Assembly (NCBI GenBank): GCA_011523705.1
Contig: WTGC01000085.1
Location: 1-44,601, forward strand
Origin: Chloroflexota bacterium
Lineage (GTDB): Bacteria; Chloroflexota; Anaerolineae; Aggregatilineales; Phototrophicaceae
Direction: 5' to 3'
DNA length: 44,601 nucleotides
This document shows, piece after piece, positions 26,616 through 35,667 of this stretch (the first letter of the stretch is position 1; each line of letters opens with the position of its first letter). The notes beneath the pieces were generated by a model, which saw only the letters and a list, made by a program, of their open reading frames with translations, had not been told where the DNA came from and ran no database searches. A program made the translations under genes and the position numbers.

Positions 26616-29600
26616 TTAGCCCCGCACAACGATCTCCGCCGGCAAGGACTTCTTCCCCTCACCGCCAGGACCCAGGGCCTGCACGCGGTAGATGTGCTTC
26701 TGCTCAGCCTCGGCGCTGCTGTCGGTATAACTGGTCGCTGCGCTGCCCGTGTTGTCCACCAGGACGCCTAATTTCTTCTCGCCCTTTTCTGGTAGTCGGC
26801 GCCAGATGCGATACGCGTTGACTTGGCCGCCATCGCCGGGCGCATTCCAACTCAAGGCGACCGAGTCGCCTGATAGCGACGCGGTCAGATCGGAGGCGCG
26901 CCCCGGCTGCTGCGGAAGCGGCGTGTTGGTCGGTGGCGGCACCGGCGTGTTGGTCGGCGGTACTGGCGTGTTGGTCGGCGGCGGCACCGGCGTGTTGGTC
27001 GGCGGCGGTACCGGCGTGTTGGTCGGCGGAATCGGCGTATTGGTTGGCGGTACCGGCGTGTTGGTCGGCGGTACCGGTGTATTCGTTGGCGGCACCGGCG
27101 TATTGGTCGGCGGCACCGGCGTATTGGTTGGTGGAATCGGCGTGTCGGTCGGCGGCACCGGCGTGTCCGTTGGCGGAATCGGCGTGTCCGTCGGCACTGG
27201 CGCGTCAGCTTCCGGCACTGGCGTATCCGTTGGGATTGGCGTGCTGGTCGGCGGCACTGGCGTATCAGTTGGAATTGGCGTGTCTGTCGGGACAGGCGTA
27301 TTGCTTGGCGGCGCCGCCTGGACGACGACCTCGCTTGGCAGTGATTTCTGTCCCTCCCCAGCGCTGTTCAGGGCTTGCACACGATAGATGTGTTTCTGTC
27401 CAGCCATAACGCTGCCATCGGCATAACTGGTCGCCGCGCTGCCCGTATCGTTGACGATCACCCGAAGGCTGTCCTCGCCCATATCTGGCAGCCGCCGCCA
27501 GATGCGATAACTGCTGACAGCGCCGCCGTCCGCTGGCGCGGACCAGTTCAAGGCGACGGAACTGCCAGCGAGCGCCACTGTCAGATTGTGAGCGCGCCCG
27601 GGTTTCGTCTGGACGGGTGCATTAGACTGCTGCTGCGGCATGGGCGTATTGGTCGGCGGGATTGGCGTATTGGTTGGAGGCACGGGCGTATTGCTCGGCG
27701 GAATCGGTGTATTCGTTGGCGGAACGGGCGTGTCAGTCGGCGGCAGCAATTGGCAAGCCCAAAGATCAAGGTTGAATACTTGCTGCTGGGCTTGGTAAGC
27801 GCCACTGCCGCCATGCCCCGCTTGGCATAGCGCCTCAGCCGCGCTTTGACCAGCGGCGCTATAGACATAGCCGGCGGCGCCGATCTGCTGCGTCGTACTC
27901 GTTGAGTCGCATTGATCAGAATCGTGTAAGGCGATCTCGCCATTCAGGAAGTTGCTGGCGGTGAAGAGCCAATAGGACCCCGGTCCCACATTAACGCAGC
28001 CCGGCGCCGGGGCGGGCGTCGAGGTCGCCGTTGGCGTACTGGTCGCGGTCGCTGTTGGCGTGCTAGTCGCGGTCGCCGTTGGCGTCAAGGTCGGACATTG
28101 CATCTCGTGAGAAAAATCGACGCTTGTCAGATCATAGTAATTCTCATCAAAGGCGATTGCCCGGGCCATGAAGGTTTGACCACATTCATGGGGCAGAATG
28201 CTTAAGGTGAAAGTCCAGTCCGTTGATTCTTCGTAGGTTACTATCGGCTCGCGCACCGACCAACCTACCGACCGTACCGTTGCATCGCTATTGAGCAGCG
28301 TAAAGTCGCAGGTGAATTTATGTACGCCGTTGACCACTTGATTCTCGCAACTGACCGAGCCTGCCGGCGTTGCCGTCGGCGGAATCTGCGTATTCGTCGG
28401 CGGAACTGGCGTATCGGTCGGTGGCAACAATCGACAAGCCCAGAGTTCGCGATTGAATCCCTGCTGCTGGGCTTGGTATGCGCCACTGCTGCCGTGGCCC
28501 GCCCGGCATAGCGCCTCCGCCGCGCTTTGACCATCGGCCGTATAGACATAGCCGTCCACGCCGATCTGCTGGTTTATCGCCCCATCGGGTTCGCATTGAT
28601 CCGTGTCGTAGGTGGCGATTTCGCCGTTCAGAAAATTGCCCGACGGGAAGAGCCAGTAGACTCCAGGTCCTACGTTGACGCAGCCGGGCGCCGGGGCGGG
28701 CGTCGAGGTCGCCGTTGGCGTGCTGGTTGCGGTCGCTGTTGGCGTGTTGGTTGCCGTTGTCGTTGGCGTACTGGTTGCCGTTGCCGTTGGTGTACTGGTT
28801 GCCGTTGCCGTTGGCGTGTTGGTTGCTGTCGCCGTTGGCGTGTTGGTTGCTGTCGCTGTTGGCGTGCTGGTTGCTGTCGCTGTTGGCGTGTTCGTTGCGG
28901 TCGCTGTTGGCGTGTTAGTCGCGGTCGCTGTTGGCGTGTTAGTCGCGGTCGCTGTTGGCGTGTTAGTCGCGGTCGCTGTTGGCGTGTTAGTTGCGGTCGC
29001 CGTGGGCGTGTTCGTCGCGGTTGCCGTTGGCGAACTGGTTACGGTTGACGTGGGCGTGTTCGTCGCGGTTGCCGTTGCTGTGTCCGTCGGGACGGGCGAA
29101 TTGCTTGGCATGAGAAGTTGGGCCGGCTGCGACTGTTCTCCCTCCCCGCTGCTGCCCAGCGCCTGCACGCGATAGATGTGCGTCTGCCCGGCCACAGCGC
29201 TGTCATCGACGTAGCTGGTCGCCGTGCTGCCGGTGTCGTCCACGATCACCTTAGCCTCGTCCTCGTCCATATCCGGCAGACGGCGCCAGATGCGATAACC
29301 GCTGACCTCGTCCCCGTCCGCGGGCGCGTCCCAAGACAAGGACACTGAGCCGCCCGAGAGCGCCACCGTCAGACCAGACACTTGCCCGACCGCCGGGACC
29401 GGCGTGTCCGTAACGGTCGCTGTTGGCGTACTGGTTGCAGTTGCCGTTGGTGTGCTCGTTGCCGCTGCTGTGTCCGTCGGGACGGGCGTATCGGCCGGCG
29501 TTAGCGAAACGAATCGGCAGGAATAGATATCGCGATCCCATCCCTCAAGCTGCTGGGCTTGGTATGTGCCTATGCCGCCGTGCCCGGCGACGCACAGCGC

Positions 29601-32378
29601 TTCAGCCGCGCTTTGACCATCGACCGTATAGACATAGCTGGCTCCGACGATTCGCTGCACCCAATGCCCTCCGACTTCGCATTGATCCGTGGCGTAGGTT
29701 TGAATGCCGCGGTCGGCGTTCAGAAAATTGCTCGCGGGGAAGAGCCAGTAGGCATCATACGCCGGTCTCACTTTGACGCAGCCTGACCTCGGGAGCGATG
29801 TTGCCGTGGCACTCGGGATTGCAGTCGGGGCATCGATTGGGTTTGGCGTGCCTCCAAGCGTCCAGGATTCCAGGCAATGCCAGGCGAGAGAATCGGTAAT
29901 CGGAGCGACGGCGGAGACAACCGGCCACCGGCGTTGGCATTCGGCTAGTGCCTCCTCTTGTGTTGACAGCTCGACATAACCCAACGCCTGAATACCTACA
30001 GTCGGCTGACCAGGTTCGGGGGGTTCATACAACTCATCGCCGGAACGACAACTCCATATGTTGTTCCACTTTTGAATCGCTGTAACTTTATTCGTGAAGT
30101 TGGCTTGGCAAGTGCTCCAGGCTTCGTCTCGATTGCTGGCATTTGCCAGACCATGAGCAGGCGCAGGCGCAATTCTGCGACTGTAGCGAAACAAGTCTTG
30201 ACAGCTGGAGTCGCTGTATAAGGTGGAGGTTTGTTCTCCGGGGAGGAAATTGCTATCCGGGAACCTGAGATACTGTTCGGGTTCGTCAGAAAACCGGACG
30301 CAGGTATAGGCGTCCTCCGGCGTTGGCGTGTCGGTTGGCAAGGGCGTGTCGGTTGCGGTCGCTGTTGGCCCGTCCGTCGGCGTTGGCGTGTCGGTTGGCA
30401 AGGGTGTGTTCGTGGGAATACCCGTCGGCGTCACTGTTGGCGCCGTCAGCAAAAAATCGCTCAGCTGCGCATGCGTTGCTGAATCGCACAGCGCTTCTTC
30501 CGCGAGCGGTTGCCAATCAGGATACAGTACCTTTGCGTTGGGGAGCCAGTTATACACGACGCAGTTCGACATCAGGATGTTCGTAGCCACCCGGACTGGA
30601 GAGAATCTCGGGGACTGGTTATCAATTGAATGCAAGTTCATCGACCTTTGCAAGGTGCCGGTGCCGACATTGCCCGGGGATGCGCGGATCTTAAGCGCGC
30701 CGTTGATCGCAAGGGTATACCATGCCGACGACTTGCTTTCGATCAGGTCTAAGGCGCCTTTTACCTGGTCAATAAATCCGCGAGAGCCTTCGATGATTAC
30801 ACCATCGACTGTTTCCTGAATGGGTGAAGAGCACTGCCGGTCGTTGTCGTCGTAAGCCCATTTCCCTATAATCCAGTCAAAGTCAAAACTGCACTCCCAG
30901 CCGGCATAACAGCAACTGCCGACTTGCGGCGGACCAGCGCATTCATTGTTCTGATAAGCCAGGTACCCGTTCATCCACTCATAATCGTGCTCGCAATCCC
31001 AGCCTTCGTTACAGCAATTGCCAAATAGCTCGCGTTCATTTGTCGTGGGCGTTAGAGTAGTCTCGGGCGTTAGAGTAATCTCGGGCGTTAGCGTGGGCTC
31101 GGGCGTTGGAGTGGACTCGGGCGTTGGAGTGGTCTCGGGCGTTAGCGTGGACTCAGGCGTTAGCGTGGACTCAGGCGTTAGAGTGGACTCGGGCGTTGGA
31201 GTGGTCACGGGCGATACAGTGGTCCCGGGCATTATAGTCGCAAGGAGACGCACGGCCAGTTCTCGCTCCCTGTCCGCAGCAGCTTGAAGATCATAGGTGC
31301 CACCATTACTGTAATAATGATCGAGCGCCGCCTGGAGCCAGGGATTGGGCGGCCTCGAGGGATCGACCTCTTTCAACGCCCCAACTCTCATCACTTCGCA
31401 GATGTTTTCTTCTAGCGAGAAGCCTGCAACCGTATCAAATGGATCAGTCGTTCCGGGGGCTACGTGGCGGATTCGATTAATATGGCAGGCTTCATGCAAA
31501 AGGGTGCCGGCCAGCGTGATGGTGCTCTCGTTGGCATGGCTAGGCGCAATTGAGATTTTGGGGTAATGAGCGTGTGAACCAGTTATTCCCGGACCGCCGA
31601 GGACCCTGGTCGGTCCCAGTACGACGTAAGCGTACCACTGCGGCGCTCTGTCTTTGAGCAAATTCAACGCTGCCAAAATTTGCCTGGCAAAGGTTTCTGG
31701 CCCGTCAATGAGCGTTCCATGCAGCGGAATCCGCCGGTAGTCACATCGCTGGTCCCTATAGGCGGCCATTTCCCCGTCAAGCCAATCCTGACCCTGCGTG
31801 CACAGCCAGGGGGAGAAGATATCTAGCAGGTCTTCTACTGAAACTGTGCTGCAGTCAGCGACATCCGAAACGGATGCGATTTCTGGCGCCGGCGCCCCTT
31901 TCAAGGCGAGCCAACTGTGGATATGGCAATTGCCCATCACGATATCCGCGGCCAACCGGGCTAGAGGCGAATCCGCGAGATATGTACTTATATCTTTTTG
32001 ATTCAGCGACTGTTCCAGCGAGCCTGTGCCGATCTTGCCATAAGCCTCGCGGATCTTGACCGCGCCGCTGGTAACTACGGTATGCCATTCCGGCGAACTG
32101 TCTCGGATCAGCTTAAAGGCGTTTTTTACCCCCTTAATGAAAAGGTCTGAGCCTTCAATGATCACGCCATCGACGGTCTCTTGCCTCGGTGAGAAGCACT
32201 GCCCAGCATTATCGGCGTATGTCCATTTCCCCATGACGAAGTCAAAGTCGAAGGTGCAATTCCAGCCGGCGAGACAGCAGTTGTCGATTTGTGTTGGTGT
32301 TGCTGTCGGCGAGTCTTGTGCGGAAGCAACAGCGACGAAAAGAAGAACAAGGATCACTATGATGAGGCGCTTAATCAT
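26616..32378 (-). CDS. Giant secreted modular protein with metallopeptidase-like domains and Fn3 repeats
   Basis: 1920 residues from ATG 32376-32378 ([22 protein letters not shown]), with GGGAG ten bases upstream; the Sec signal peptide ends near Ala20. Three related N-terminal domains cover residues ~34-160, ~185-330 and ~453-640. Only the middle one has a zinc-peptidase motif, [11 protein letters not shown] (His295, Glu296, His299), followed by LEENICE (322-328). CC-x3-GW-x-C motifs precede domains 1 and 3. TPESTL repeats separate domains 2 and 3. After them come four Cys-bounded modules ([11 protein letters not shown]...GQSAAEALC), three Fn3 domains ([10 protein letters not shown]), one SCE module as in the protein at 2216, and long Thr-Pro-rich linkers. 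It ends with an Fn3 domain and has no LPxTG or LysM anchor. A cell-surface or released protease/adhesin is likely; the target is unknown. Confidence 0.85.
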   Translation of the reverse strand: MIKRLIIVILVLLFVAVASAQDSPTATPTQIDNCCLAGWNCTFDFDFVMGKWTYADNAGQCFSPRQETVDGVIIEGSDLFIKGVKNAFKLIRDSSPEWHTVVTSGAVKIREAYGKIGTGSLEQSLNQKDISTYLADSPLARLAADIVMGNCHIHSWLALKGAPAPEIASVSDVADCSTVSVEDLLDIFSPWLCTQGQDWLDGEMAAYRDQRCDYRRIPLHGTLIDGPETFARQILAALNLLKDRAPQWYAYVVLGPTRVLGGPGITGSHAHYPKISIAPSHANESTITLAGTLLHEACHINRIRHVAPGTTDPFDTVAGFSLEENICEVMRVGALKEVDPSRPPNPWLQAALDHYYSNGGTYDLQAAADRERELAVRLLATIMPGTTVSPVTTPTPESTLTPESTLTPESTLTPETTPTPESTPTPEPTLTPEITLTPETTLTPTTNERELFGNCCNEGWDCEHDYEWMNGYLAYQNNECAGPPQVGSCCYAGWECSFDFDWIIGKWAYDDNDRQCSSPIQETVDGVIIEGSRGFIDQVKGALDLIESKSSAWYTLAINGALKIRASPGNVGTGTLQRSMNLHSIDNQSPRFSPVRVATNILMSNCVVYNWLPNAKVLYPDWQPLAEEALCDSATHAQLSDFLLTAPTVTPTGIPTNTPLPTDTPTPTDGPTATATDTPLPTDTPTPEDAYTCVRFSDEPEQYLRFPDSNFLPGEQTSTLYSDSSCQDLFRYSRRIAPAPAHGLANASNRDEAWSTCQANFTNKVTAIQKWNNIWSCRSGDELYEPPEPGQPTVGIQALGYVELSTQEEALAECQRRWPVVSAVAPITDSLAWHCLESWTLGGTPNPIDAPTAIPSATATSLPRSGCVKVRPAYDAYWLFPASNFLNADRGIQTYATDQCEVGGHWVQRIVGASYVYTVDGQSAAEALCVAGHGGIGTYQAQQLEGWDRDIYSCRFVSLTPADTPVPTDTAAATSTPTATATSTPTATVTDTPVPAVGQVSGLTVALSGGSVSLSWDAPADGDEVSGYRIWRRLPDMDEDEAKVIVDDTGSTATSYVDDSAVAGQTHIYRVQALGSSGEGEQSQPAQLLMPSNSPVPTDTATATATNTPTSTVTSSPTATATNTPTATATNTPTATATNTPTATATNTPTATATNTPTATATNTPTATATSTPTATATNTPTATATNTPTATATSTPTATATSTPTTTATNTPTATATSTPTATSTPAPAPGCVNVGPGVYWLFPSGNFLNGEIATYDTDQCEPDGAINQQIGVDGYVYTADGQSAAEALCRAGHGSSGAYQAQQQGFNRELWACRLLPPTDTPVPPTNTQIPPTATPAGSVSCENQVVNGVHKFTCDFTLLNSDATVRSVGWSVREPIVTYEESTDWTFTLSILPHECGQTFMARAIAFDENYYDLTSVDFSHEMQCPTLTPTATATSTPTATATSTPTATSTPAPAPGCVNVGPGSYWLFTASNFLNGEIALHDSDQCDSTSTTQQIGAAGYVYSAAGQSAAEALCQAGHGGSGAYQAQQQVFNLDLWACQLLPPTDTPVPPTNTPIPPSNTPVPPTNTPIPPTNTPMPQQQSNAPVQTKPGRAHNLTVALAGSSVALNWSAPADGGAVSSYRIWRRLPDMGEDSLRVIVNDTGSAATSYADGSVMAGQKHIYRVQALNSAGEGQKSLPSEVVVQAAPPSNTPVPTDTPIPTDTPVPPTSTPIPTDTPVPEADAPVPTDTPIPPTDTPVPPTDTPIPPTNTPVPPTNTPVPPTNTPVPPTNTPVPPTNTPIPPTNTPVPPPTNTPVPPPTNTPVPPTNTPVPPPTNTPLPQQPGRASDLTASLSGDSVALSWNAPGDGGQVNAYRIWRRLPEKGEKKLGVLVDNTGSAATSYTDSSAEAEQKHIYRVQALGPGGEGKKSLPAEIVVRG
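26925..27310. repeat. 21-bp coding tandem repeats (Thr-Asn-Thr-Pro-Val-Pro-Pro linker)
   Basis: Plus-strand units like GGCGTGTTGGTCGGCGGTACC recur about eighteen times with drift. On the minus strand they encode the [14 protein letters not shown] linker before the last Fn3 domain of the giant protein. Confidence 0.9.
28695..29095. repeat. 24-bp coding tandem repeats (Asn-Thr-Pro-Thr-Ala-Thr-Ala-Thr linker)
   Basis: A 24-bp unit repeats about sixteen times. Three copies at 28897-28968 are identical (GCGGTCGCTGTTGGCGTGTT plus AGTC) and a fourth differs by one base. The minus strand encodes NTPTATAT repeats. Identical neighbours imply recent expansion by slippage or unequal recombination. Confidence 0.92.
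31048..31210. repeat. 18-bp coding tandem repeats (Thr-Pro-Glu-Ser-Thr-Leu linker)
   Basis: Units resembling GTGGACTCGGGCGTTGGA recur about nine times in frame and encode [12 protein letters not shown] on the minus strand, between metallopeptidase-like domains 2 and 3 of the giant protein. Confidence 0.9.
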
Positions 32379-33099
32379 GATTTCTGGACTCCCGTATGTT
32401 GCTTCGTTTCGTAGCATCGATGGTCAAGCTATAGATCAGATCATTTCGCTGGTCATCCAACGAATGGTTAACGCTGGTCCGGCGGCTGATCGATGTCGGT
32501 CCACATGACTTCGACCAGCGCTTCGCCGATGGTGAGGATGTCAAGGGGCACTGTCCACGCTCCCGTCATTACATCTGGGTACATGTGATCCGTCTCGCCA
32601 AGAGAGTCAAAGTACAGACAGCCGCCCGCCAGTGAAACCGGCGCTGACACCGCCAAAACAGCCCCTATGACAGCGGCATACTGATTTGATATAGAGACAA
32701 ATGCCTTCCGAAGCTCCTGAGGATATGTCCCGATTCACGTATGCCGTGCAGCCGGCAGTATGGGCCGACGGAATGCGCAACGCCACCAGATCGGCGAACA
32801 GCAGCAGCAGCAGCCAGAAGCGGCCACCCTACTTTAAAACCTGCCCGCTCGCTTGAGTCCACTACATGTCGATCCCTCAAATGCGCCGGTATCGCCAAAG
32901 CTCATAAGATTCACTTCTTGTCAATCTGTATCACAAATGTAATACAGAATACTATCTCTAATCAGACGATACCAGATTGAATTTGCAAATGCAAATACTG
33001 TGGAGGTTTAGTCGAGGTAGTGTTACGTCCCGGCGGGAAATAGAAGATGATTCCGTCTCGTGCGGAGGATGCAAGGTCGACTATATCCTTCGACCGCAA
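32379..33099. other. Non-coding or decayed region upstream of the giant gene
   Basis: About 720 bases with no firm gene. It contains a weak small frame (32468-32656), a short CAG run near 32800-32815, and two inverted repeats: TCTGTAT/ATACAGA (32925-32931 and 32942-32948) and TTTGCA-AA-TGCAAA (32982-32995). The last ~150 bases are AT-rich, unlike the flanks. No RNA gene was recognised. Confidence 0.5.
32468..32656 (-). CDS. Small hypothetical open frame, possibly a decayed secreted protein
   Basis: 62 codons from a TTG; in the same frame, upstream codons without any start extend a hydrophobic stretch (AAVIGAVLAVSAPVSLAGGC) that looks like a lipoprotein signal peptide with a Cys. The remainder (YFDSLGETDHMYPDVMTGAW...) ends at 32468. 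The missing start and the stop just upstream suggest that the 5' end is lost or frameshifted. No family is recognised. Confidence 0.25.
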   Translation of the reverse strand: MAVSAPVSLAGGCLYFDSLGETDHMYPDVMTGAWTVPLDILTIGEALVEVMWTDIDQPPDQR

Positions 33100-34308
33100 T
33101 CACGTGCGCGACCGGGCAACAAACACATAGGTGATAAGCGACATGGCGACCATGGCGACCACCACCAGCAGCCCGCCATCGTAGCTTCCGCTCTCATCGC
33201 GCAGCCGCCCCACCAGCCAGGGTCCAAGCGCCGCGCCGAGGCCGCCCAATCCGCCCACCAAGCCATTGATCAAGCCCAAGCCCTGACGCTGGAAAACATC
33301 GCTCGCCAGCGCCGTGGTCTGGCTGCTGCGCGCGCCCTCTCCCATGGCGAAGAACAGCGCGTACAGAAGCAATATCAGGGGCGCGTCAAAGGCGCGCATC
33401 ACCACCAGCATGCCCACGGCGCCAAAGAGCCCGGCCGTTCCGATGGCGTAGGCGGTAGCGCGCCCGAAACGATCCGACACCCAGCCCAGCCCCACAAAGA
33501 ATCCGCTGGTCAAGAGCCCGGCCAAGCCAACCACGTTGGCCGCCGCCGTTCTTTCGACGCCGGCCGATTCCATGTAAGCGATCTGATGCACGGTCAAGCT
33601 GCGCACCGGTCCCATGGTCATCACCGCCGCAAGCATCAGCGCCCAGAAGACCGGGCTCCGCAGCAGCCCCCGCCAATTCAGCCGCGCCCGGCGACCATGA
33701 ATCCGCTGCGACAGCGCTTCTGGCGGCTTGCGCAAGCCGAGCGTCATCAAGGGCAAGAGAACGATGAGGCAGACCAGCGACAGCGCCAAATAAGCGTCAT
33801 GCCAGCCGAAATTCTCGATCAGCAGATTCGCCAGCGGGACAAAAAGCAGCGAGCCCAAGCCGGTGCCGGCAAAGGCGATGCCCAGCACGCGCCCCCGCTG
33901 CGAAGGCGTCGTCCAGCCTGCCACCACCGACGCGACCGGCCCCAAGCCGGTGATGCCCAGGCCAATGCCTTCAATGAGGCCGTAAGACAGCAGCAAATCC
34001 GCCAGCGAAGTCGCTCGACTGCTGAGCCCCAAGCCGAGCGCCATCAGGCAGACGCCGAGGCCGAAGACCGGGCGCGGTCCCCAGCGGTCCAGCGCGATGC
34101 CAGCCAGCGGCGCCGTCCCGGCGAAGACCAGCATATTGAGGCTGAAGATAGCGGCGGCGGCTTCGTTGCTCCAGCCCTCGACCAGGACGAACTCGGCAAA
34201 GAAAACGGAGAAGGACAGGCGAATGCCAAAGATGATGAAGACGGACAAGAAACAGACCGCTACGATACGCGCGGCGCTGGGGAGGGGATCGTCAGCTTGT
34301 GCGATCAT
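33100..34308 (-). CDS. MFS transporter (monocarboxylate/oxalate-type OFA-like)
   Basis: 402 residues with twelve predicted helices. The first half has FIIFGIRLSFSVFFAEF and the MFS motif A-like loop ALDRWGPRPVFGLG; the second half has the corresponding WVSDRFGRATAYAIG. The pattern resembles the OxlT/MCT-like branch that exchanges organic acids, though the substrate cannot be fixed. The start is ATG 34306-34308 (an adjacent TTG is possible), three bases after the stop of the DUF1828-like gene, so translation may be coupled. With LarA and UxaA homologues upstream on the same strand, uptake of a hydroxy or sugar acid is a reasonable inference. Confidence 0.88.
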   Translation of the reverse strand: MIAQADDPLPSAARIVAVCFLSVFIIFGIRLSFSVFFAEFVLVEGWSNEAAAAIFSLNMLVFAGTAPLAGIALDRWGPRPVFGLGVCLMALGLGLSSRATSLADLLLSYGLIEGIGLGITGLGPVASVVAGWTTPSQRGRVLGIAFAGTGLGSLLFVPLANLLIENFGWHDAYLALSLVCLIVLLPLMTLGLRKPPEALSQRIHGRRARLNWRGLLRSPVFWALMLAAVMTMGPVRSLTVHQIAYMESAGVERTAAANVVGLAGLLTSGFFVGLGWVSDRFGRATAYAIGTAGLFGAVGMLVVMRAFDAPLILLLYALFFAMGEGARSSQTTALASDVFQRQGLGLINGLVGGLGGLGAALGPWLVGRLRDESGSYDGGLLVVVAMVAMSLITYVFVARSRT

Positions 34309-34311
34309 CAA

Positions 34312-35079
34312 CTAGGCGGCGTGAAGCTGTTCAATCGCTTCATCGAGCGCCGAATACATCAACGGCTGAATATCATAGTTGAGCAAGGCTTTACTGACCC
34401 TCTCCGGGACAGGTTTCTCATTGTCATTGATCATGGCAAACGCTTTGTACTTGCCTGCAAGAAGTTCTCTAGTGTCTTCCCAGGCAAATGCCGTACGCTT
34501 CGCAGAATCGGGATTAGGATTGCTTATGGTCCAAAGTGCTCGATTTGGATGAACACCGGACACTCGAATCACAAAATCAAATCGAACTTTGAATCCGGTC
34601 TTTCCCACGAGTTCAAAGTCTCGGTCATATTCGACTCTTGATTTCGTCAACCAGCCGGCAACATCTTCAGCAAACATGCTCGCCACTCTCGAACGAGAAG
34701 TATAGTGCAGGTCGTTAACGGCAAGCATGGCTTGCAGGAGATTCTGCTTTTGAAGCGCGAAATCCTCTGCCGTGGCATTTACTTGAAGCACATTGCCATC
34801 TCGGCTTACTCCGAATCCGTTCAATGCAGTGTTTAGCAATTCCTTGCGTGAACCGCGATCAACATTGCAGCCGCAGAATTCTAGATCGTCAATTGTATAT
34901 CCGTAGTCTGTCAGAAGGTATCCACCTCTTGCACGCTTCGCGAATATCTGCAAACAGTCGTTGTGCCTGTCCAAAAGCGGAGTTGTAATTTCAACCCATT
35001 CGTCAACCTCGCGCAGTAATGTGTTGTCGCGAAGCCAGCCCAAATAATCTTCCCGCAAACTCTGAATTTCATCAATCAT
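34312..35079 (-). CDS. DUF1828/DUF1829-type protein of unknown function
   Basis: 255 residues. The N-terminal part (residues ~25-110) fits DUF1828: EITTPLLDRHNDCLQIFAKR, GGYLLTDYGYTIDDLE, then CGCNVDRGSRKELLNTALNGFGV. The C-terminal part (~140-250) fits DUF1829: YDRDFELVGKTGFKVRFDFVI and ending near LMYSALDEAIEQLHAA. The ATG at 35077-35079 overlaps the stop of the upstream gene by four bases (ATGA), so the two are co-translated. Such genes occur in variable regions and phages; no activity is established to my knowledge. The stretch looks more AT-rich by eye than its neighbours, suggesting acquisition. A toxin-antitoxin or defence role is possible but unproven. Confidence 0.75.
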   Translation of the reverse strand: MIDEIQSLREDYLGWLRDNTLLREVDEWVEITTPLLDRHNDCLQIFAKRARGGYLLTDYGYTIDDLEFCGCNVDRGSRKELLNTALNGFGVSRDGNVLQVNATAEDFALQKQNLLQAMLAVNDLHYTSRSRVASMFAEDVAGWLTKSRVEYDRDFELVGKTGFKVRFDFVIRVSGVHPNRALWTISNPNPDSAKRTAFAWEDTRELLAGKYKAFAMINDNEKPVPERVSKALLNYDIQPLMYSALDEAIEQLHAA

Positions 35080-35534
35080 ATTGATAGCCCCCCTTGAAGC
35101 CTAATAAATGGCGGCTTAGTTACGCTGCAGAAAACCATGAATTCGCGCAATGTCGTCAACTCATTTGTTAGGTCCGTAAAATGGCCTGCCGGCGGTATCT
35201 CTGCCCAACTATCACCAAATCCCTGTCGATATTGATGCAGATGAGGTGTGGGTAGAAATGCTCCATCCGGATTGCGATGACGTGGACCGTTAAGGTCAAG
35301 TCGCACCAAAACAGTATCATCTTGCTTTGCACGATTCTGCATCGACACTTGGATTAACGAGCTACGCCCCCGGCTCAAATCGAGAAGAAACTCTTCAGAC
35401 CTGTCTGAGGCAACAAGCCTAATGTTTTCTGACTGACCTAAACTATCAAACAGAATCGTATCGTCGGACACACGGTGTTTCTCCATCCTGAATAGCGCAT
35501 CAGCCACATGCTGCGGAAGGTTGGAAGTAGACAC
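35076..35534 (-). CDS. DUF6978-like protein of unknown function, partner of DUF1828 gene
   Basis: 152 residues. The C-terminal half carries VLVRLDLNGPRHRNPDG and HLHQYRQGFGDSWAEIPP, a pattern I associate with the DUF6978 family; this match is from memory and moderate. The N-terminal half has VASDRSEEFLLDLSRGRSSL. A four-base overlap couples it to the DUF1828-like gene. The leader upstream (35535-35667) is AT-rich and has no clear promoter. Together the two make a compact bicistron of the kind seen for toxin-antitoxin or two-component defence modules. No catalytic residues could be assigned. Confidence 0.65.
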   Translation of the reverse strand: MSTSNLPQHVADALFRMEKHRVSDDTILFDSLGQSENIRLVASDRSEEFLLDLSRGRSSLIQVSMQNRAKQDDTVLVRLDLNGPRHRNPDGAFLPTPHLHQYRQGFGDSWAEIPPAGHFTDLTNELTTLREFMVFCSVTKPPFIRLQGGLSI

Positions 35535-35667
35535 AAATACGACCTTTCGAGGGATCCATATTAACTCTCATGGAGCAAATCGATTCACCGATTGATTTTG
35601 CCAAAATCGTAACACAACTGATTGAAAACAGAAAAGCGTCATCTAAACGTGCTCCAAATACTTGGCG

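Noticed and set aside
28695..29095. CRISPR-like periodic repeats
   Set aside because: Units are head-to-tail with no unique spacers, keep the reading frame, and encode a linker; no cas genes nearby.
26749..29175. Long Val/Gly- and Arg/Cys-rich open frames on the plus strand over the giant gene
   Set aside because: They are mirror images of the Thr-Pro coding repeats on the minus strand; no ribosome sites, no domains.
32977..34641. 554-codon plus-strand frame antisense to the MFS and DUF1828 genes
   Set aside because: Composition is His/Arg/Gln-rich typical of the antisense frame of GC-rich genes, and the opposite strand has clear conserved families.
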